Both the position numbers and the translations under genes were made by a program. Below, piece after piece: positions 23,214 to 34,922 of a stretch of 64,000 nt of DNA. The DNA is from Ustulina deusta. Taxonomy: Eukaryota > Ascomycota > Sordariomycetes > Xylariales > Xylariaceae. The notes beneath the pieces are model-generated. The model was given only the letters and a program-made list of their open reading frames with translations, made no database searches and was not told the origin of the DNA. The number at the start of each line of letters is the position of its first letter. Within the stretch, counting starts at the first letter, position 1. Location of the stretch: NCBI GenBank assembly GCA_023159155.1, contig JAJNNX010000001.1:2604001-2668000 (forward strand), read 5' to 3'.

Positions 23214-24860
23214 TTATGATCGTTTTTGGCCCATCTCTTCCATTCCTAAGTCATCCCAATCTTCACCCCATTCCCCAATCTTGCCTCCTATCCAAATTCC
23301 GGCAGCGGTTGCTGCGCTTGCGAGCAGAAACCAGCCTTCGAACCACCTATCTACAAAGCTAGGCTCAAGAGCGCTTTCGAGCGCGTCTCCCACAGCGCTG
23401 CTGACCTCCTTCGGCAGATTGCTTCGGAGGAGCAATGCTGCAGAGATCACATAGATAGCACTTATCTGTCCAATCAGCAGAGCCAGATTCGCCTGAGCTT
23501 GGTATAGCAGCCCAGGGGTCCATTTTGCGAACAGATGGAAAGTTTGTAAAACACTGTTTGCGCTGGCTGCCAAGATGACTCCAGACAATAAGAAAGATAT
23601 CTGCCTTGCCCAGGCGATCTGATCAAGTTTGGGATCCCAGTGTTTGGCTAAGAGCCCGAGGAACCGATTAATTGGGTCAGCCGAGGAAAACGAGGCAGTC
23701 GGATAGTATAGGCGGCGGAATGTTGTCATCGTAGTGGCTAAGATTCGATAGACACAATAGACACTGAAAGCATAAGTTGGTATCAGAAGGAGTTTCCCTA
23801 TTGTGGTCGATGCGCGTTCGGAGTCGGCCTGTCGGGAGCGTAATGCATTCAACGAAGATGCCAGATTCGTTTCCATAGTCTCTAAGCCAGAGATCTCGAG
23901 GCGTAAGCTACGGATCTCGGCTGCATCACCTCCACCACGAATACTACCGATGAACTTGGTGACAAACCCTGATTTTTCAGGGGCTGATGCACCGTTCACT
24001 TTACGTTGCAGTGTCTGTAGGCGATGTCGCTTAGTCAGAAGCATCTCGTTGGTCGCATCCAAACCTGCTTGCTTGCGAGCAATATCAGAATCCGCAACGG
24101 GTTTCCGCGAGGCTTTATTCCCAAAGGTCTGCCAGGGTGAGGACACAGAAGCAAAGCCAGACAAGAGCGCCATGAGGGAGATGCCAATCACACCAATGCG
24201 CTCAAGACAGGCACGGGCTAGGCTATTCGAGGACGTGGCGGGCCGGGCCGTCACCATCTGGGCACCAATATGCATGATCTCATCCTTGACGGGGACCAAG
24301 TTTCCCAGAGACCAGAATAGAAAGAGCCAAGCGCCAAAAAGACTGAATTGGAGGACCCACGGAATTCGAGGTAGGTGTCCTCGGGCGGTTCGCTGGAAAG
24401 ACCATCCTGATCCAGAGATGAGCGACTGGAGTTCCAGAAAAGGAATGAGAACAATAAGAAGGAACAGGAGTGTGGGAACCGTGATGCGCAACGCGGTGGC
24501 TCGCGCATGAGGGCTGACAAGCTCAGATATCTCACACAGGATCAGCTCGGCCAGAACGGCTGCTAATCCAATCGTCGTGGCAAAGGCGGCGGCTGCGACA
24601 CGTCGGCGTAGCGATTTGGCACCGTGCTCGGCATGGGCTTGCTGTAGGGCCAGAGGAGCGTCGGAAGGAAGAAAGTGATCAGCGCCGTCACGGGAATTGT
24701 GAATCCGGGCCAGCTGGGGGAAGATGTTGCGCAACACGATGGCAGAGACGAGGATAAAGGTCAGGACGAAGGGAGTCAGCGATATCGTCGTCGACAGCAG
24801 CGAGTGAGCGGCGAGGCCCGGCGCTGCACAGAGACCATCGGCGCAGTTCGGGGCTCGCAT
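23214..24860 (-). CDS. Golgi pH regulator (GPHR/GPR89) family membrane protein
   Basis: A single uninterrupted exon of 548 codons with ATG at 24860. The protein has about eight or nine hydrophobic segments arranged as in GPHR: several N-terminal helices, then the family's conserved ERIGVIGISLMALLSGFASV (about residue 220), then a soluble loop with helical, coiled-coil-like sequence (NEMLLTKRHRLQTLQRKV and LEISGLETMETNLASSLNAL), then the C-terminal block with further helices (WARQISFLLSGVILAASANS). Members are anion channels or regulators of Golgi acidification; plant homologues were described as ABA-receptor-like GTG proteins (family knowledge). The length is usual for fungal members. It is divergent from the mL46 gene across about 740 bp. 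Confidence 0.88.
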   Translation of the reverse strand: MRAPNCADGLCAAPGLAAHSLLSTTISLTPFVLTFILVSAIVLRNIFPQLARIHNSRDGADHFLPSDAPLALQQAHAEHGAKSLRRRVAAAAFATTIGLAAVLAELILCEISELVSPHARATALRITVPTLLFLLIVLIPFLELQSLISGSGWSFQRTARGHLPRIPWVLQFSLFGAWLFLFWSLGNLVPVKDEIMHIGAQMVTARPATSSNSLARACLERIGVIGISLMALLSGFASVSSPWQTFGNKASRKPVADSDIARKQAGLDATNEMLLTKRHRLQTLQRKVNGASAPEKSGFVTKFIGSIRGGGDAAEIRSLRLEISGLETMETNLASSLNALRSRQADSERASTTIGKLLLIPTYAFSVYCVYRILATTMTTFRRLYYPTASFSSADPINRFLGLLAKHWDPKLDQIAWARQISFLLSGVILAASANSVLQTFHLFAKWTPGLLYQAQANLALLIGQISAIYVISAALLLRSNLPKEVSSAVGDALESALEPSFVDRWFEGWFLLASAATAAGIWIGGKIGEWGEDWDDLGMEEMGQKRS

Positions 24861-25599
24861 TTGGAAAGGGGATCCAGCGGTAGTTCTCGCACGAGCTCGC
24901 TCTTGTTATCAGGCCGTCGGAGGACGCGGTGGGGGAGCGCGGAGGAAATGGCGCCTAGGAGAGAGACGTTTCTTGTCTACCTATGCCGGGCTAACGATAC
25001 ATCCGGAGATTCTCTGGCATATTGGCAGCTGATGCCGCAGAGGCAAGACGCGTAGGGAAGAATTGGACAGGGACGAGGGCGAATGACAAGATGGTTGAAG
25101 AATATGTCGCTGCTAAGAGAATGGATTCTTGGTTTCTGAAGAGGATGGAGGATGACGACGACCTACCAGCGGCAGATGATAGGTCTACGAAGTGGGTGGG
25201 GCCATGTTAGTGGGCTGGGAGGATGCAGGAACCGACCCACTCATCGACCATCATCATTTACCGAATCCAAATTCATACTTGACGCTAGCGCCGCCAAGAT
25301 GAAAATCACGATAAGGAGAGAGATAAGGGCGGGGAGCACCACAGTTTGGGTGCCTGCCTTACATACCTAGTAGTGGTTAGCACAGCCACAGATCTAACCA
25401 TACCTTACCTCTGTGGCTGCTGTGCAAAGAGGCCCCGAAAAAAAGTTGACGACTGACTGGACTGACTGGTCTTGGTCGTCGAGCGTGGTGCTATCCAGAC
25501 CGACCCGTGCAATTTTGGACGACGAACCATCGCCGATTCAATTGCTGCTGGATCTTTCTCCCAACCCAAGGAGAGAACCGCAGCATCACACCACACATC
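24861..25599. other. Divergent promoter interval
   Basis: Shared upstream DNA of the GPHR-type gene (-) and the mL46 gene (+). Open frames here do not look coding. No motif stands out. Confidence 0.6.
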
Positions 25600-26793
25600 A
25601 TGACGGTGCCGAGGAGAGGAGGCGGCGTCGCTGCGGCCTTATTAAAAAGTATGTTGTGTCTGGCGTTCGATATTGGATTTTGGATGGCCCCCCTCCTTCG
25701 AACCAGGTAACGGGCCGAGAAGAAGATCATTAACATTCGAGGGCACCTGCAGGACAAGCAAACATATGCGCCAGCTGCAGAAACGTCCAATTCCGTCCCT
25801 ACTCAGCGGGTGCCGACGCAGCAACCATGGCTGAGGCCCATCATCTCAAACCCACCGAATCAAACCCACATCCGCCCGTCACAGTATCGCGCCGAGCAGA
25901 GTACCGAATACGGAGCGGTGTTATTCTCACGAGGGCACCGTTAATCACCCGTGCCCTGTCGCCCTTCGAAAATGCCTTTTTCTTCTACCAAAAGCGTCTG
26001 AATGAGCGATTGGTGCTACCCTTTCGACACACCTTCTACTTCAAAAGGGACACCGCCGCAGACCTCGACTGGCGGATCAAGTTCGAAGAGCGCGGGGAGA
26101 TTGCGGCTAAGGAGCTAGGTCGGTACTACGCCCAAGGTCGCAATGCCTGGAACGACGAGCTGCTGGTCGGCAGTACCCTTAGTAACGAAGAGCGTGTGCG
26201 CGAGATCCTGCTCAAGGACGGCGAGTTGCGTGTGACGGAAGATGGTGAGAAGGCGCCCCCGGATGAGATCGTGCCTGTCGAGCGGCCGATGGACAGGATC
26301 ACAGAGGCCGACAAAACGAACGATGTACGGCGGTTAGACCGCGCATTGGACCGTACACTATATCTTATCGTCCAGCGAACCGATGGTCAGTGGCAGTTCC
26401 CGACCGAGGACGTCCCAACGGACGAACATTTACACGAGGTGAGCCGAACAGAGTGTTTCGCACACGGTAATGGAAAGTAGGAGACTAATGACCATCCAGA
26501 CCGCTGCGAGAGCGTTGGAAATGGCAGCCGGGGTCAACATGAATACATGGATGGTGGGACGGGTGCCAGTAGCACATTTCGTCAAGCAACCCGAGTTCAA
26601 CGAAGACACATCGCTGAGGCAGCGCGGCGAAAAGGTATTCTTCCATAAAGGCAGAATCATGGCCGGCCAGGCCGATCTTAAAGGCAACAAGATGGGACTG
26701 AAGGACTTCAACTGGTTGACCAAGGATGAACTCAAGACCAGACTTGATAGGGACTACTTCCACGCCGTCAGAAATATGATGGCGGACCGGTAG
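25600..26793 (+). CDS. MRPL17: Mitochondrial large-subunit ribosomal protein mL46
   Basis: Three exons: 25600-25648, 25753-26438 and 26500-26793 (342 aa). Intron 1 is GTATGT...CCTGCAG; intron 2 is GTGAGC...GACTAATG...ATCCAG. The small first exon supplies the start of a mitochondrial presequence (MTVPRRGGGVAAALLKRQ, then VQFRPYSAGADAAT); the ATG at 25827 would lose it. The body matches the mL46 (yeast Mrpl17/human MRPL46) family: SGVILTRAPLITRALSPFE, FFYQKRLNERLVLPF, RTLYLIVQR and the Nudix-like C-terminal part with AAGVNMNTWMVGRVPVAHF, KVFFHKGRIMAGQADLKGNK and DFNWLTKDEL. It acts as a structural protein of the mitochondrial large ribosomal subunit. The symbol follows the yeast name. Confidence 0.92.
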
Positions 26794-27603
26794 AAAGGAG
26801 GGGAACGGAGAGTGTACAGGAAATGGTCATAAATCCAAGTATGCTGTCACCACCCACTGTAATTTACAGCCAGCCAGGCACATGCCTACCAGTGTATCTA
26901 TGCATTGTATCTTATCACTGTATTACGATTATCACATACAGACAAAACATAGAGGCTCGGGAACGACGCTTGGAGCCCAGGGACATATGTGCTTGCCTAG
27001 ATCTGCTCACTCGGACTTCAACTTGGTACCACATGTGGCTGCTTGGCCTTGGCATTGCGAGATGACAGATTGTAGGCGCTACAGTACTGTTACTAGGTTG
27101 AAGGAAAGTAGTACAACTAAGAATTGTTAGTCCGACCACAGTCTTATGCACAACTCTTCCACATAACCCAAGGCATCATAGAATAGCACAGTTCGCCAAG
27201 TGCGCCGAAATTTTTGTACCCACCCCTCCCTTTGAATAACTTTACCTTGAGGTGATGATAATAGGTATTAGGTTTCGTGAAACGATAATGCTGATGCGTG
27301 TTTTCCACTAGTGTTGTTTTTATCTTGACAGGAGGTATGACACCCAGTCACCTTATATAACGTGGGGTTTTCAGCTAGAAGAGGAAAATGACCAAAAAGA
27401 AGAGGCTGTGACGCAAGTCTTCCCTTCTGCGTTTAATACAAATAACACACGATGGAAAGAGAGTGAGAAGATTAATGTAGCAGATTGATTTTCGCTATAA
27501 TAATTCTGATTGAATACAAAATAAAAAACTAGGCGTGGGGAGAGCCACAAAGAGGAGAGAGAAAAGCGGTCTTCGTGTTCAAACCCGTTCTCGGTATCCA
27601 TAT

Positions 27604-27864
27604 CTACCTGAACTCTGAAACACCAATACACTTGATTATGGTTTTATTTCCAAATTCCCGCCAGAAGGTGTCGCACCACGGCGGGATGATGCGAACTTCG
27701 TACTCGGAATATATCTCCAACGGTTGAGTGGCAGCGGGGGCGGGAGCGGGAGTAGGAGGAGTAGGTGAGTCGCTCAATGGAGAATTGCTAGGAGGGATAT
27801 TACAGGCCGGAGTAGCACTCCAGAGCCTTGCGGTCATCCAAACCAGTCTGCGACGCTTGCTCAT
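27604..27864 (-). CDS. Doubtful 86-aa open frame
   Basis: An ATG-initiated frame with a basic N-terminus (MSKRRRLVWMTARLW), a Ser/Pro/Thr/Ala linker and a C-terminal part containing IIPPWCDTFWREFGNK. I recognise no family. It lies in gene-poor DNA and could be chance or a fragment of a decayed gene. Confidence 0.25.
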   Translation of the reverse strand: MSKRRRLVWMTARLWSATPACNIPPSNSPLSDSPTPPTPAPAPAATQPLEIYSEYEVRIIPPWCDTFWREFGNKTIIKCIGVSEFR

Positions 27865-28342
27865 CTAGGATGTTTTCTCGAAACGGACGGCTTTACGATA
27901 TATCAGATATATGGCGGAATCCTGACTGGTAGTTACCATGTAGATGAGCTCCATCCCCATTCTAGGCGCTTTCAGGAAACCTATTTGGATTGATATTGGA
28001 GGCGAAATCCCCTCCCGGCAGGGCGTCGAATAGGTACCGAATACCTTGATTCGAATTAACGCTTAAAGCGATGTTCCTACTGGTGTATGTTTGACTTGCC
28101 TACCTAATGTATCTTTTTAATGTTTCTATATTTAGTAGTTCTAGCTGAACAACTTGTTAAAGATGACATTCAGTATGACCTGAATATAGCACTCGCACGA
28201 GACTTGTGTGATAGAATAATGGACAAACGGATGTAGAATCAGCCCGTGTAACGCATACGCAGCCGCTCCCGGTCTTCTTGGCAGCTAGGAACGGAAACTC
28301 ATCTCGAAGGAGTTGATAGAGAATCATCATATCTAGGCGGCC

Positions 28343-28693
28343 TTACGGTTGACTGTCCAGCCTAGGGACCGATATGGAAATATCCTGGGAGAATTCGTTA
28401 TATTGAAATTTCATCTCGTCCCCTCGTGGAGTATCAAGGACACATCTAGCGATTAGCTGGCGAGACTGTGCATCTTCCACAGCGTGTCTAAATTTTTCCT
28501 TGTAGTACCTGTATAATTGCGTGTGTTTATCGCCCAGCATCGAGATGTCGATTGGGTTGGAACCGCGCAATCGGATGTTCCGTCTCTTCACATCTAGCTC
28601 TTCCTCTCTACTCCAATACGGAACCCCAGGTTGATGGCCTTGCAAAATGTGGAAGTTGCTTCTTCGGAGAAATTTGTATATTTGTACAGACAT
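28343..28693 (-). CDS. Unrecognised 116-aa open frame
   Basis: The ATG at 28693 opens a frame beginning MSVQIYKFLRRSNFHILQGH. It is rich in charged residues (WSREEELDVKRRNIRLRG and LYRYYKEKFRHAVEDAQSRQ) with no hydrophobic helix. The composition looks more protein-like than its neighbours, but I know no family and see no adjoining exon. It may be a small hypothetical gene or a remnant of a larger one. Confidence 0.35.
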   Translation of the reverse strand: MSVQIYKFLRRSNFHILQGHQPGVPYWSREEELDVKRRNIRLRGSNPIDISMLGDKHTQLYRYYKEKFRHAVEDAQSRQLIARCVLDTPRGDEMKFQYNEFSQDISISVPRLDSQP

Positions 28694-29905
28694 GACTGCT
28701 GCTGTGCTGACATGAAACAAAATGTTTTGTCACATAAAATTCGCTAGCGAGTAATTACCTAGGCAGAGCTAAAAGGAAGATACTAAGGTAGTAACGAGAA
28801 CCTTGGAGCCCTCCTACCTAAATTCTTGAGGCAATTACCATGAAGTTATGTTTTTGGCGAAGATAAGGTCTACACCTCCCATTGCCTAGGTAGCTGATAG
28901 AAACCGGAGGAACTGCCACACGACTCGAAAGGAATTAATGCAGGTGAAAGGGGGAAGCGTCATCACTTTTTGGCGCTGAAGTCTGAATTGGCAAAATACT
29001 ATGGGGTACCACTGCTTAGAGAGCGCAGGGAAACCTACTACTTAGCAATATCTTCCTTAGATGATATTTTGGACTTTTTGAACAAGTGACCCCGTTGCAG
29101 CAACACGACGTTTAACGGTTCATCACTACACATCTCTCATAGATGCTAGTATAATGAATGCTGGCAGGGAAACTTCACCACAGGATCAGGATAGAATTGA
29201 CGAGGATCCCGTGGGTTAATCCAATCTCGTTTCAATTCTCGACCGATAGGTTAAGTATTAGTAGATATTTCAAGTCCGAGGTTGAATTGGTTGATGTTGT
29301 CAAAAAGCATTGGATAGCAGGGCCTGTACCTCCGCTTCCCCCGTGGTGATTCGATCCCTGTCACCTATTAGGTATGTACCTACTTGATTAGGTACCTCCA
29401 TACTTGCAGGTACCTTGTATGTACCGGTATACATACTTGGTAGGCAGCTATACCTTGGTACCTTAGACACCTACCTGCTCTATCGAGGTAGGTACCCGCT
29501 CGCCATATCGGGCCACCTAGCACGTTTGTCCAGGCGGGTGGAACGTGCACACTGCTGGGCCGAGGCACCACGGCATGTACAGTAGCGTAGGTAATCACCG
29601 ACCAACAAGAGCTCGCCTCTGGACTCGTGCAAGTGCAGGCTGTTGTTGACTTTATTTTCACCTCCGACTTGCCGTCATTTGTGAGCAAGTTCCACATGCC
29701 ACAACAACACCCCAAACACCAATGAGTGTTTCCTCGCATGTGCAAGCTTCAGTGAATATATAACACTTTAGTTGAACATTGCCTCAGCACCTCTTTCGTT
29801 TTTTTTCATTGGCCGTCATGTTCAATTAATGCGGCGCCTGATAGTGTCCATGCCAGAGTAGTCGACTCATCCCATATCCCAACCGCGAAGCTCCCCGAGC
29901 AGCCG

Positions 29906-31438
29906 ATGGCGTTCGATGGTTCGTTCTCAGCCACCCTGAGCCCGACAGGCTCAGAGGCCTTCGGGTCCCACGCGCTGTCAAGCTCAATATCGTCTCTCGT
30001 TTCGTCTCCGAATCCACGCGTTGCACCGTCGCAAATATCTAAGACCTATCGGCAGGCGTCGCAGCTATTTCTCACGCGTCGGCTGCCCGAAGCCCTGTCA
30101 ACTCTCCTACCCCTGATCACACCATCGACTGAAGGGAACGAGGTCAATGGCTTGACAGAACCTGCACCCGTCGTAAGGGCCTCGCGAGGTACCAGGATCA
30201 AGGTGTGGAGCTTATATTTAACAATACTCAATGCGATCCTGGAACTGGACGCCGAAGAAGGCAAAGACGCCTTTGGGACACAAGAGTGGCGCACTTTGTG
30301 CCAAAAGGTTCGGAATGGCGATGTATGGGAGGAGGTTGTGCAGTTTGGTTACCATGGTGTTGAGGGGGACGTTGACTCGGATGTGGTCATAAATTTGTGA
30401 GTCGCATTATACCTTCATTACGTGTTTGAGATGGAGCTGCCTTTTGCGTTGCCGTGCTTCGCGCAAACCAATTGACCATTCCTGAGGACTGTTGAGCATC
30501 TGACTGTCGTTGTGGATATGCCCTACAAATCCTGACTAACCTATTCCCAAAGGGCAACCCTCTTGCTTTCGCATGCTCGAACGCAGGTTGTGAATCAGAA
30601 GCGACTAGAGAATTATCTGGCTGCTTCAAACACCCCGAACCTGGATATATCCCGACAGCTGGAAGCAGCCCGCTCTTATCGGCCTTCGTCGCAGAGCGGC
30701 AGGTCAGCCTCACGAGGCGCGGCTAATGGTGCTGATACGCCAAGAGATCTCAATGCAAGAGTCAAGATTCTTGAATTGTATACTCTTCATGTCCTGCTAC
30801 GAAACAATGAATGGGATTATGCAAGAGAGTTTATTAGTGTCAGCTCAGTGCTCGACGAGGAGAGACGGGAGGCCTTCTTACAAGCCCTCCAAAGCCTGCA
30901 AGAAGAACAGCAGGCGGTCCAGCAAAGGGAGCGTGAGGAACAACAGAGACAGGAAGATAATTTAAGGAGAGACATCGAAGACACCCGGCGATTGAGAGCA
31001 GAAAACGAAGCTAGAGAACATCGTCGACTGGAAGAGGAACGTGTGAAGCGAGAAGCGAGTGAGGTCGATTATGGCATTGAACAGTCCCCACAACCTGCAT
31101 CCCCTAGCAAGGCACGGAAATCCAGAAATGGCTCCGCCTTATCAAACCCATCCCAGTCGTCTTCATCCGCTTCTAAAGCAAAGAAGGCCACAGTCGCCCC
31201 GAACCTTGGAACGAGAGCCGCTATAATTATAGCAAATCTCCGGAATGTCATTGAGCAGATCGGATCTTCGCTCAGGACTAACCCTATGCTGCTCATGAGA
31301 CTGATTGCTTTTGTTGTCAGTATAATAGTAGTATTTGGTCGCAGAGATCTTCGGGAGCGGATAAAACGCATCCTTGGGTCAGGATGGAACAAAGTTAAGC
31401 AGACTGCAGGAATGGGCGTCAAGGTCTCCTATATTTAG
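29906..31438 (+). CDS. PEX26: Peroxin 26-like tail-anchored peroxisomal membrane protein
   Basis: Two exons: 29906-30396 and 30553-31438 (458 aa). The intron (GTGAGT...CCCAAAG, 156 nt) joins VVINL to [11 protein letters not shown] in frame. The N-terminal half is helical ([20 protein letters not shown], then [20 protein letters not shown] and [16 protein letters not shown]). The middle has a long Gln/Glu/Arg coiled coil (about residues 270-340). A single transmembrane helix ([17 protein letters not shown], about 408-426) is followed by a basic tail of 32 residues. The arrangement and conserved segments fit the filamentous-fungal PEX26, which anchors the Pex1/Pex6 AAA ATPases that recycle the import receptor Pex5 (family knowledge). 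Identification rests on recognition of these segments and the tail anchor, so orthology should be tested. Confidence 0.78.
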
Positions 31439-31818
31439 TCTAATTGAGTTGAGGCGGATGGGGAACACATGGTATTTATCCGCCGACAACATGACACAGG
31501 TAATACAACGCGGCATAGTTAGCAGCATCCTGTACATTATGGAATGATTGAATGCATTATGATTGAGAATTGCTCCTGGAGCTATATTCGCTTCGTCCAG
31601 GGTATGGAATCATAGATTGTGATGAGTAACTTTTGTCTTCCCATCTAAAGTATTAATTGGGGGTATCGACTTGACCCACACGAGGAGAGCTGGAACCAGA
31701 AAACGCCGGTTTGAATGCACGATACATGGACATGATTGCTTCCCCTTTTCGGCTACACCACTCCATTATTGACTTGAAAACCTCATTCCCAACTGCCCAG
31801 ACCCGGGCAACACAAAGG
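31439..31818. other. Convergent 3' flank
   Basis: 380 bp between the stop codons of PEX26 (+) and RDS3 (-). Nothing beyond untranslated sequence is visible. Confidence 0.6.
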
Positions 31819-32345
31819 CTAATAACCTGTCCGATTCGTTTTCTTTTGGTAGAACAACTATAGCAAAGAAGGGAGATTGTTAGCAGAGGTTCCAATCGAA
31901 TCAACCAGCCGTCTAGACCATTTTATAGATGACAGGCCAGAATAGAAGAGAAAGAAGGCATGGAAACTCACGTCTGTCCGTGAACTACCGAGGTTTATGA
32001 TCTTGGGGCATCCATCGCGGTCCTTCTCGAGGCGCGTGCACTCGAAGCAGTAGAAGGCGTCCGAGATTCCTTCGCCGCCGCATACAACACACTTGTTTTG
32101 GTAGTTACCGAAGCTGCACTCGTCGCAGATGCGGACGAGCGTTGTAGGGCGCACGTAAGAGTCGCAGACTGGACACTTGCCGTCGCATTTGTCGCACAGG
32201 CGGCCGATGGCGATGCCGGATTGCTTGCGGCACATGACGAGATCACTATATGTGTGGAGGAGAGAAAAGGGTTAGCTACGTCTGCGACGGAATGAGATGT
32301 GCATCTAGGGGGTTCTATGGGGACTTACGGATGATGGCGCGACAT
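31819..32345 (-). CDS. RDS3: PHF5/Rds3 zinc-knuckle splicing factor (SF3b complex)
   Basis: Three exons: 32345-32329 (17 nt, MSRHHP), 32245-31972 and 31857-31819, giving 109 aa, the family length (human PHF5A is 110). Introns are GTAAGT...CATATAG and GTGAGT...GCTATAG. The whole protein is the PHF5 domain: [69 protein letters not shown] and [14 protein letters not shown]. The CxxC pairs bind structural zincs. It is a core subunit of SF3b in the U2 snRNP and contacts the branch-site adenosine region together with SF3B1 (family knowledge). The very short terminal exons hide the gene from simple ORF finding. The last seven residues (TNRTGY after QKK) differ from the usual KYGFKKR-type ending. Confidence 0.95.
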
Positions 32346-33128
32346 GATGTTGCTCCTCTGCCAATTATTGTTGTAGTAGCCTTGATCGAGTTGGATGCTT
32401 GCTGCAGACCTGACTCCGAAGATCTAAAATGGCTCGTGGAACTCGACGTGGAGAGAGAAAGCAATAATCGCAGGAGTTAGGGGGGGCAGGAAGGGGTCCG
32501 TAAGGCTATTTATACTAGATAATGCTGGAAATGCGATGATGGCGTTTTGGATTTCTCAGCCTTGCCACTTCCTGATAGCAATGGCTTTTCTGAAGGCTGC
32601 GTAGCTGTAGTGGGGGACACAGGTACCTCTGGTACAGTAGACCAGGTAGCTAGGTACATAATTAGTGGAGGTGATCACTAATATGTACGGGGTGGGGCGG
32701 AGCAAGATACCTACCGCTAAGGCACCTAGCCTGAGATCCCCAAAACTGTGAATCCGCGAATAGAGTACTACCTGTACCGATTTGTAAGAGGTACCGCGAT
32801 CTGTACATGTACGTTCTGTAGTACCAACCACCTACAAAGGGACGATATGGTTTGCAATACCTACAACTTCCTGCACTTCATATTACAACCTCCAACTAAT
32901 TCCTGGCCAACAATCCGTGAAGCGACTCTCTCGCCCCTTTCCACATCCCGCATATGAGGCCTTCCCTTTTGCTGTCACAAACAATTATCATGGACTAGAC
33001 ATATTCAGAAATGTCGAAAGCCCTTTGGGCAATACCTTGTACTCTTACCTTCTAACCTACTCCAGCATACCAGCTTTATATTCAAGTCCGAATTCTTGCA
33101 TTCGCAGTTGTCTTTGCCTCACCAAACC
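32346..33128. other. Divergent promoter interval of RDS3 and the pinin-domain gene
   Basis: 783 bp between two leftward/rightward starts. It contains GGTACC/TAGGTA words around 32620-32840 but no supported gene. Confidence 0.6.
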
Positions 33129-34227
33129 ATGTCCACTAAGGAAGAGTAAGCAAACAATCTATGTCTCGTTATTCTGCCCTATGCGCCGCTGCTGACTGCA
33201 TTTTGAACAACAAGCTCCCGAAACCATCATGCCAATGACAAGATGGCCGAACCCGAGCCTGAGTCCATTGCAGATCAGAACCAAGACCCTGCTTCAATCA
33301 ATGCACAACAGAAGCGCAAAGCTTCCTCGCCTCTTACCGCCGATGATCCAATCCCCAAATCGGCTAAGAGGACCAGAGCGGACAGCGAGAAGACCGATGA
33401 GCCACACGAGTCCCGACCCCAATCCACAAGGGAACCAGGCACGGATCGGCGAGAGATGGCGCGCCAGGAAGAGAAGAAGCGTGGAAGACGGTTATTAGGC
33501 GGTTTGATGAACACCCTAAGCCAAGCCGGTGCCGGCTCCCAACACAGGAAGCGTCAAGACATTGAGCGACGACAGCAGGCAAAATCTACTCAGCAACGAG
33601 CCGAAGAGGACCGCTTGCGCATGCAAAAGCTTTCCAAGCTGGAAGCTGTGCGCAAGGTTGAGCAGCTCAAATTCGACGAACAGGTCGTACGTCGTTCACC
33701 GTGCTTCGTGCTTTCTAAGGGCTTAAGCCGATGAGGAGAACACATCACTCACTAGAGTATAGATGAAAACCAAACACACCGATATGCTGGCCAAGGCCCG
33801 TTACCTGCAAACCAAAGCCAGACCAACGATCGTAAGTTGCCCAACGGTCGGTTTCACACATAACCTAGCCGGTCCAGACTAACGATCACCGCAGTTCTAC
33901 CTGCCGTGGGAGCTCACTAGGACGCAAGAAGACATAATTCGGGATCAGATTCAACAGGCCGAAAAGACCATCGAGAAAGAAATTTCAGGATTCAAGGAGC
34001 GCAAGGAACAGCGCTTGCAAGGCCTGGGCATTGCGGTGAAGCCATCTTTATCGGAGAAAGACGAGACAGTGGGTAAACCCAATGATAAGCCACCTACTGA
34101 CAAGTCGCAACCTGTGTCTACTAATCGTCCCCCTTCACGCGCTACTAATAAGGTCGGCCCCGAGAAAGAGTCTGACAGAGCAGATGATGTCATGATCGAG
34201 GAGGATGAAGACACTGTAATCTACTGA
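33129..34227 (+). CDS. Pinin/SDK/memA-domain nuclear protein
   Basis: Four exons: 33129-33145, 33215-33686, 33763-33831 and 33895-34227 (296 aa). The 17-nt first exon (MSTKE) is supported by ACCATG, GTAAGC, a CTGAC branch and CAAG. It also removes an out-of-frame ATG (33229) that would precede the alternative start at 33243; a 281-aa form from 33243 remains possible. The N-terminus is basic and disordered. The pinin/memA domain runs from about residue 85 to 215: RRLLGGLMNTLSQ, a coiled coil (HRKRQDIERRQQAK and RLRMQKLSKLEAVRKVEQLK), then FYLPWELTRTQEDIIRDQIQ. The tail is acidic and Ser/Pro-rich. Metazoan pinin belongs to exon-junction/ASAP-PSAP and splicing assemblies (family knowledge); a similar nuclear role here is inference, supported only by the divergent neighbour RDS3. 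Confidence 0.85.
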
Positions 34228-34922
34228 CCGGGTTGTCTTTGTTCTTTTGTTCATGAGGGCGTTGCTGATTTTTCGTGTACTTCGAAAGGGCGTTTTGGGT
34301 GCCTCTGGTTAGTTCGGTGGATGGGACCGGAATGCTGCGCCTGTGTAAGTGTCACGAGTATTAGGCTGGTAAGAGCGGTAGTTGAAATCACTGACGCTTT
34401 TTGCGTACTTGACGAACCCACTCCCTCCCACGTCCGCCGTTGCCGTGATCTTTCGAACACCACAAGTAATGATACTACAGTAGATCCACGGGTCACTGGT
34501 ATTCCGTCGCATACACGCATAACACTTAATGTATTCGGGGTGTAAAGTCTTCCCCACTCTGCAAGTGCCTCCGAAGCGAGACTAGCTAATGCCTGCAGAC
34601 ATGGCTCGGAGACTAAGAAGAGATAGGATTGCGCTTCTGTGCCGCCGCCGAGGAGAGGTTGGTTATCCGGGAAAGGCAGCTCCCCGCAACCATCCTTGAC
34701 CATGATTAGTGAACCTCGGGTCGGTGTCATAAGCAAGCCAAGTCCCTTACCATAAGACCGCAGGACGGCAGGCTTTGTAGTAGACTACGGGTCGCCTGAT
34801 TTGTTAGGCCGACATATAAATTCAGTTCGTCTTCATGACTATTATGCCGCCCCATTCCCCGTTCTGGTCCCCGTTTCTTCCCTTACTCATCACTTTGAGC
34901 TGCATTTTTCGACATCTCGACC
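34228..34922. other. Spacer
   Basis: 695 bp between two rightward genes. Antisense open frames occur but have no recognisable content. I see nothing else. Confidence 0.55.

Larger units (their letters stand above)
26794..29905. other. 3.1 kb gene-poor interval
   Basis: Apart from two doubtful small frames (listed separately), I see no gene. The DNA around 29370-29500 is made of TAGGTACC/CCTACC words, and there is an AT-rich stretch near 28080-28210. The last 150 bp form the 5' flank of PEX26. Confidence 0.5.

Noticed and set aside
25827..26480. ATG at 25827 as the start of mL46
   Set aside because: The frame is open upstream through a typical presequence (RPYSA) to an acceptor at 25752, and a short exon with ATG at 25600 fits in phase.
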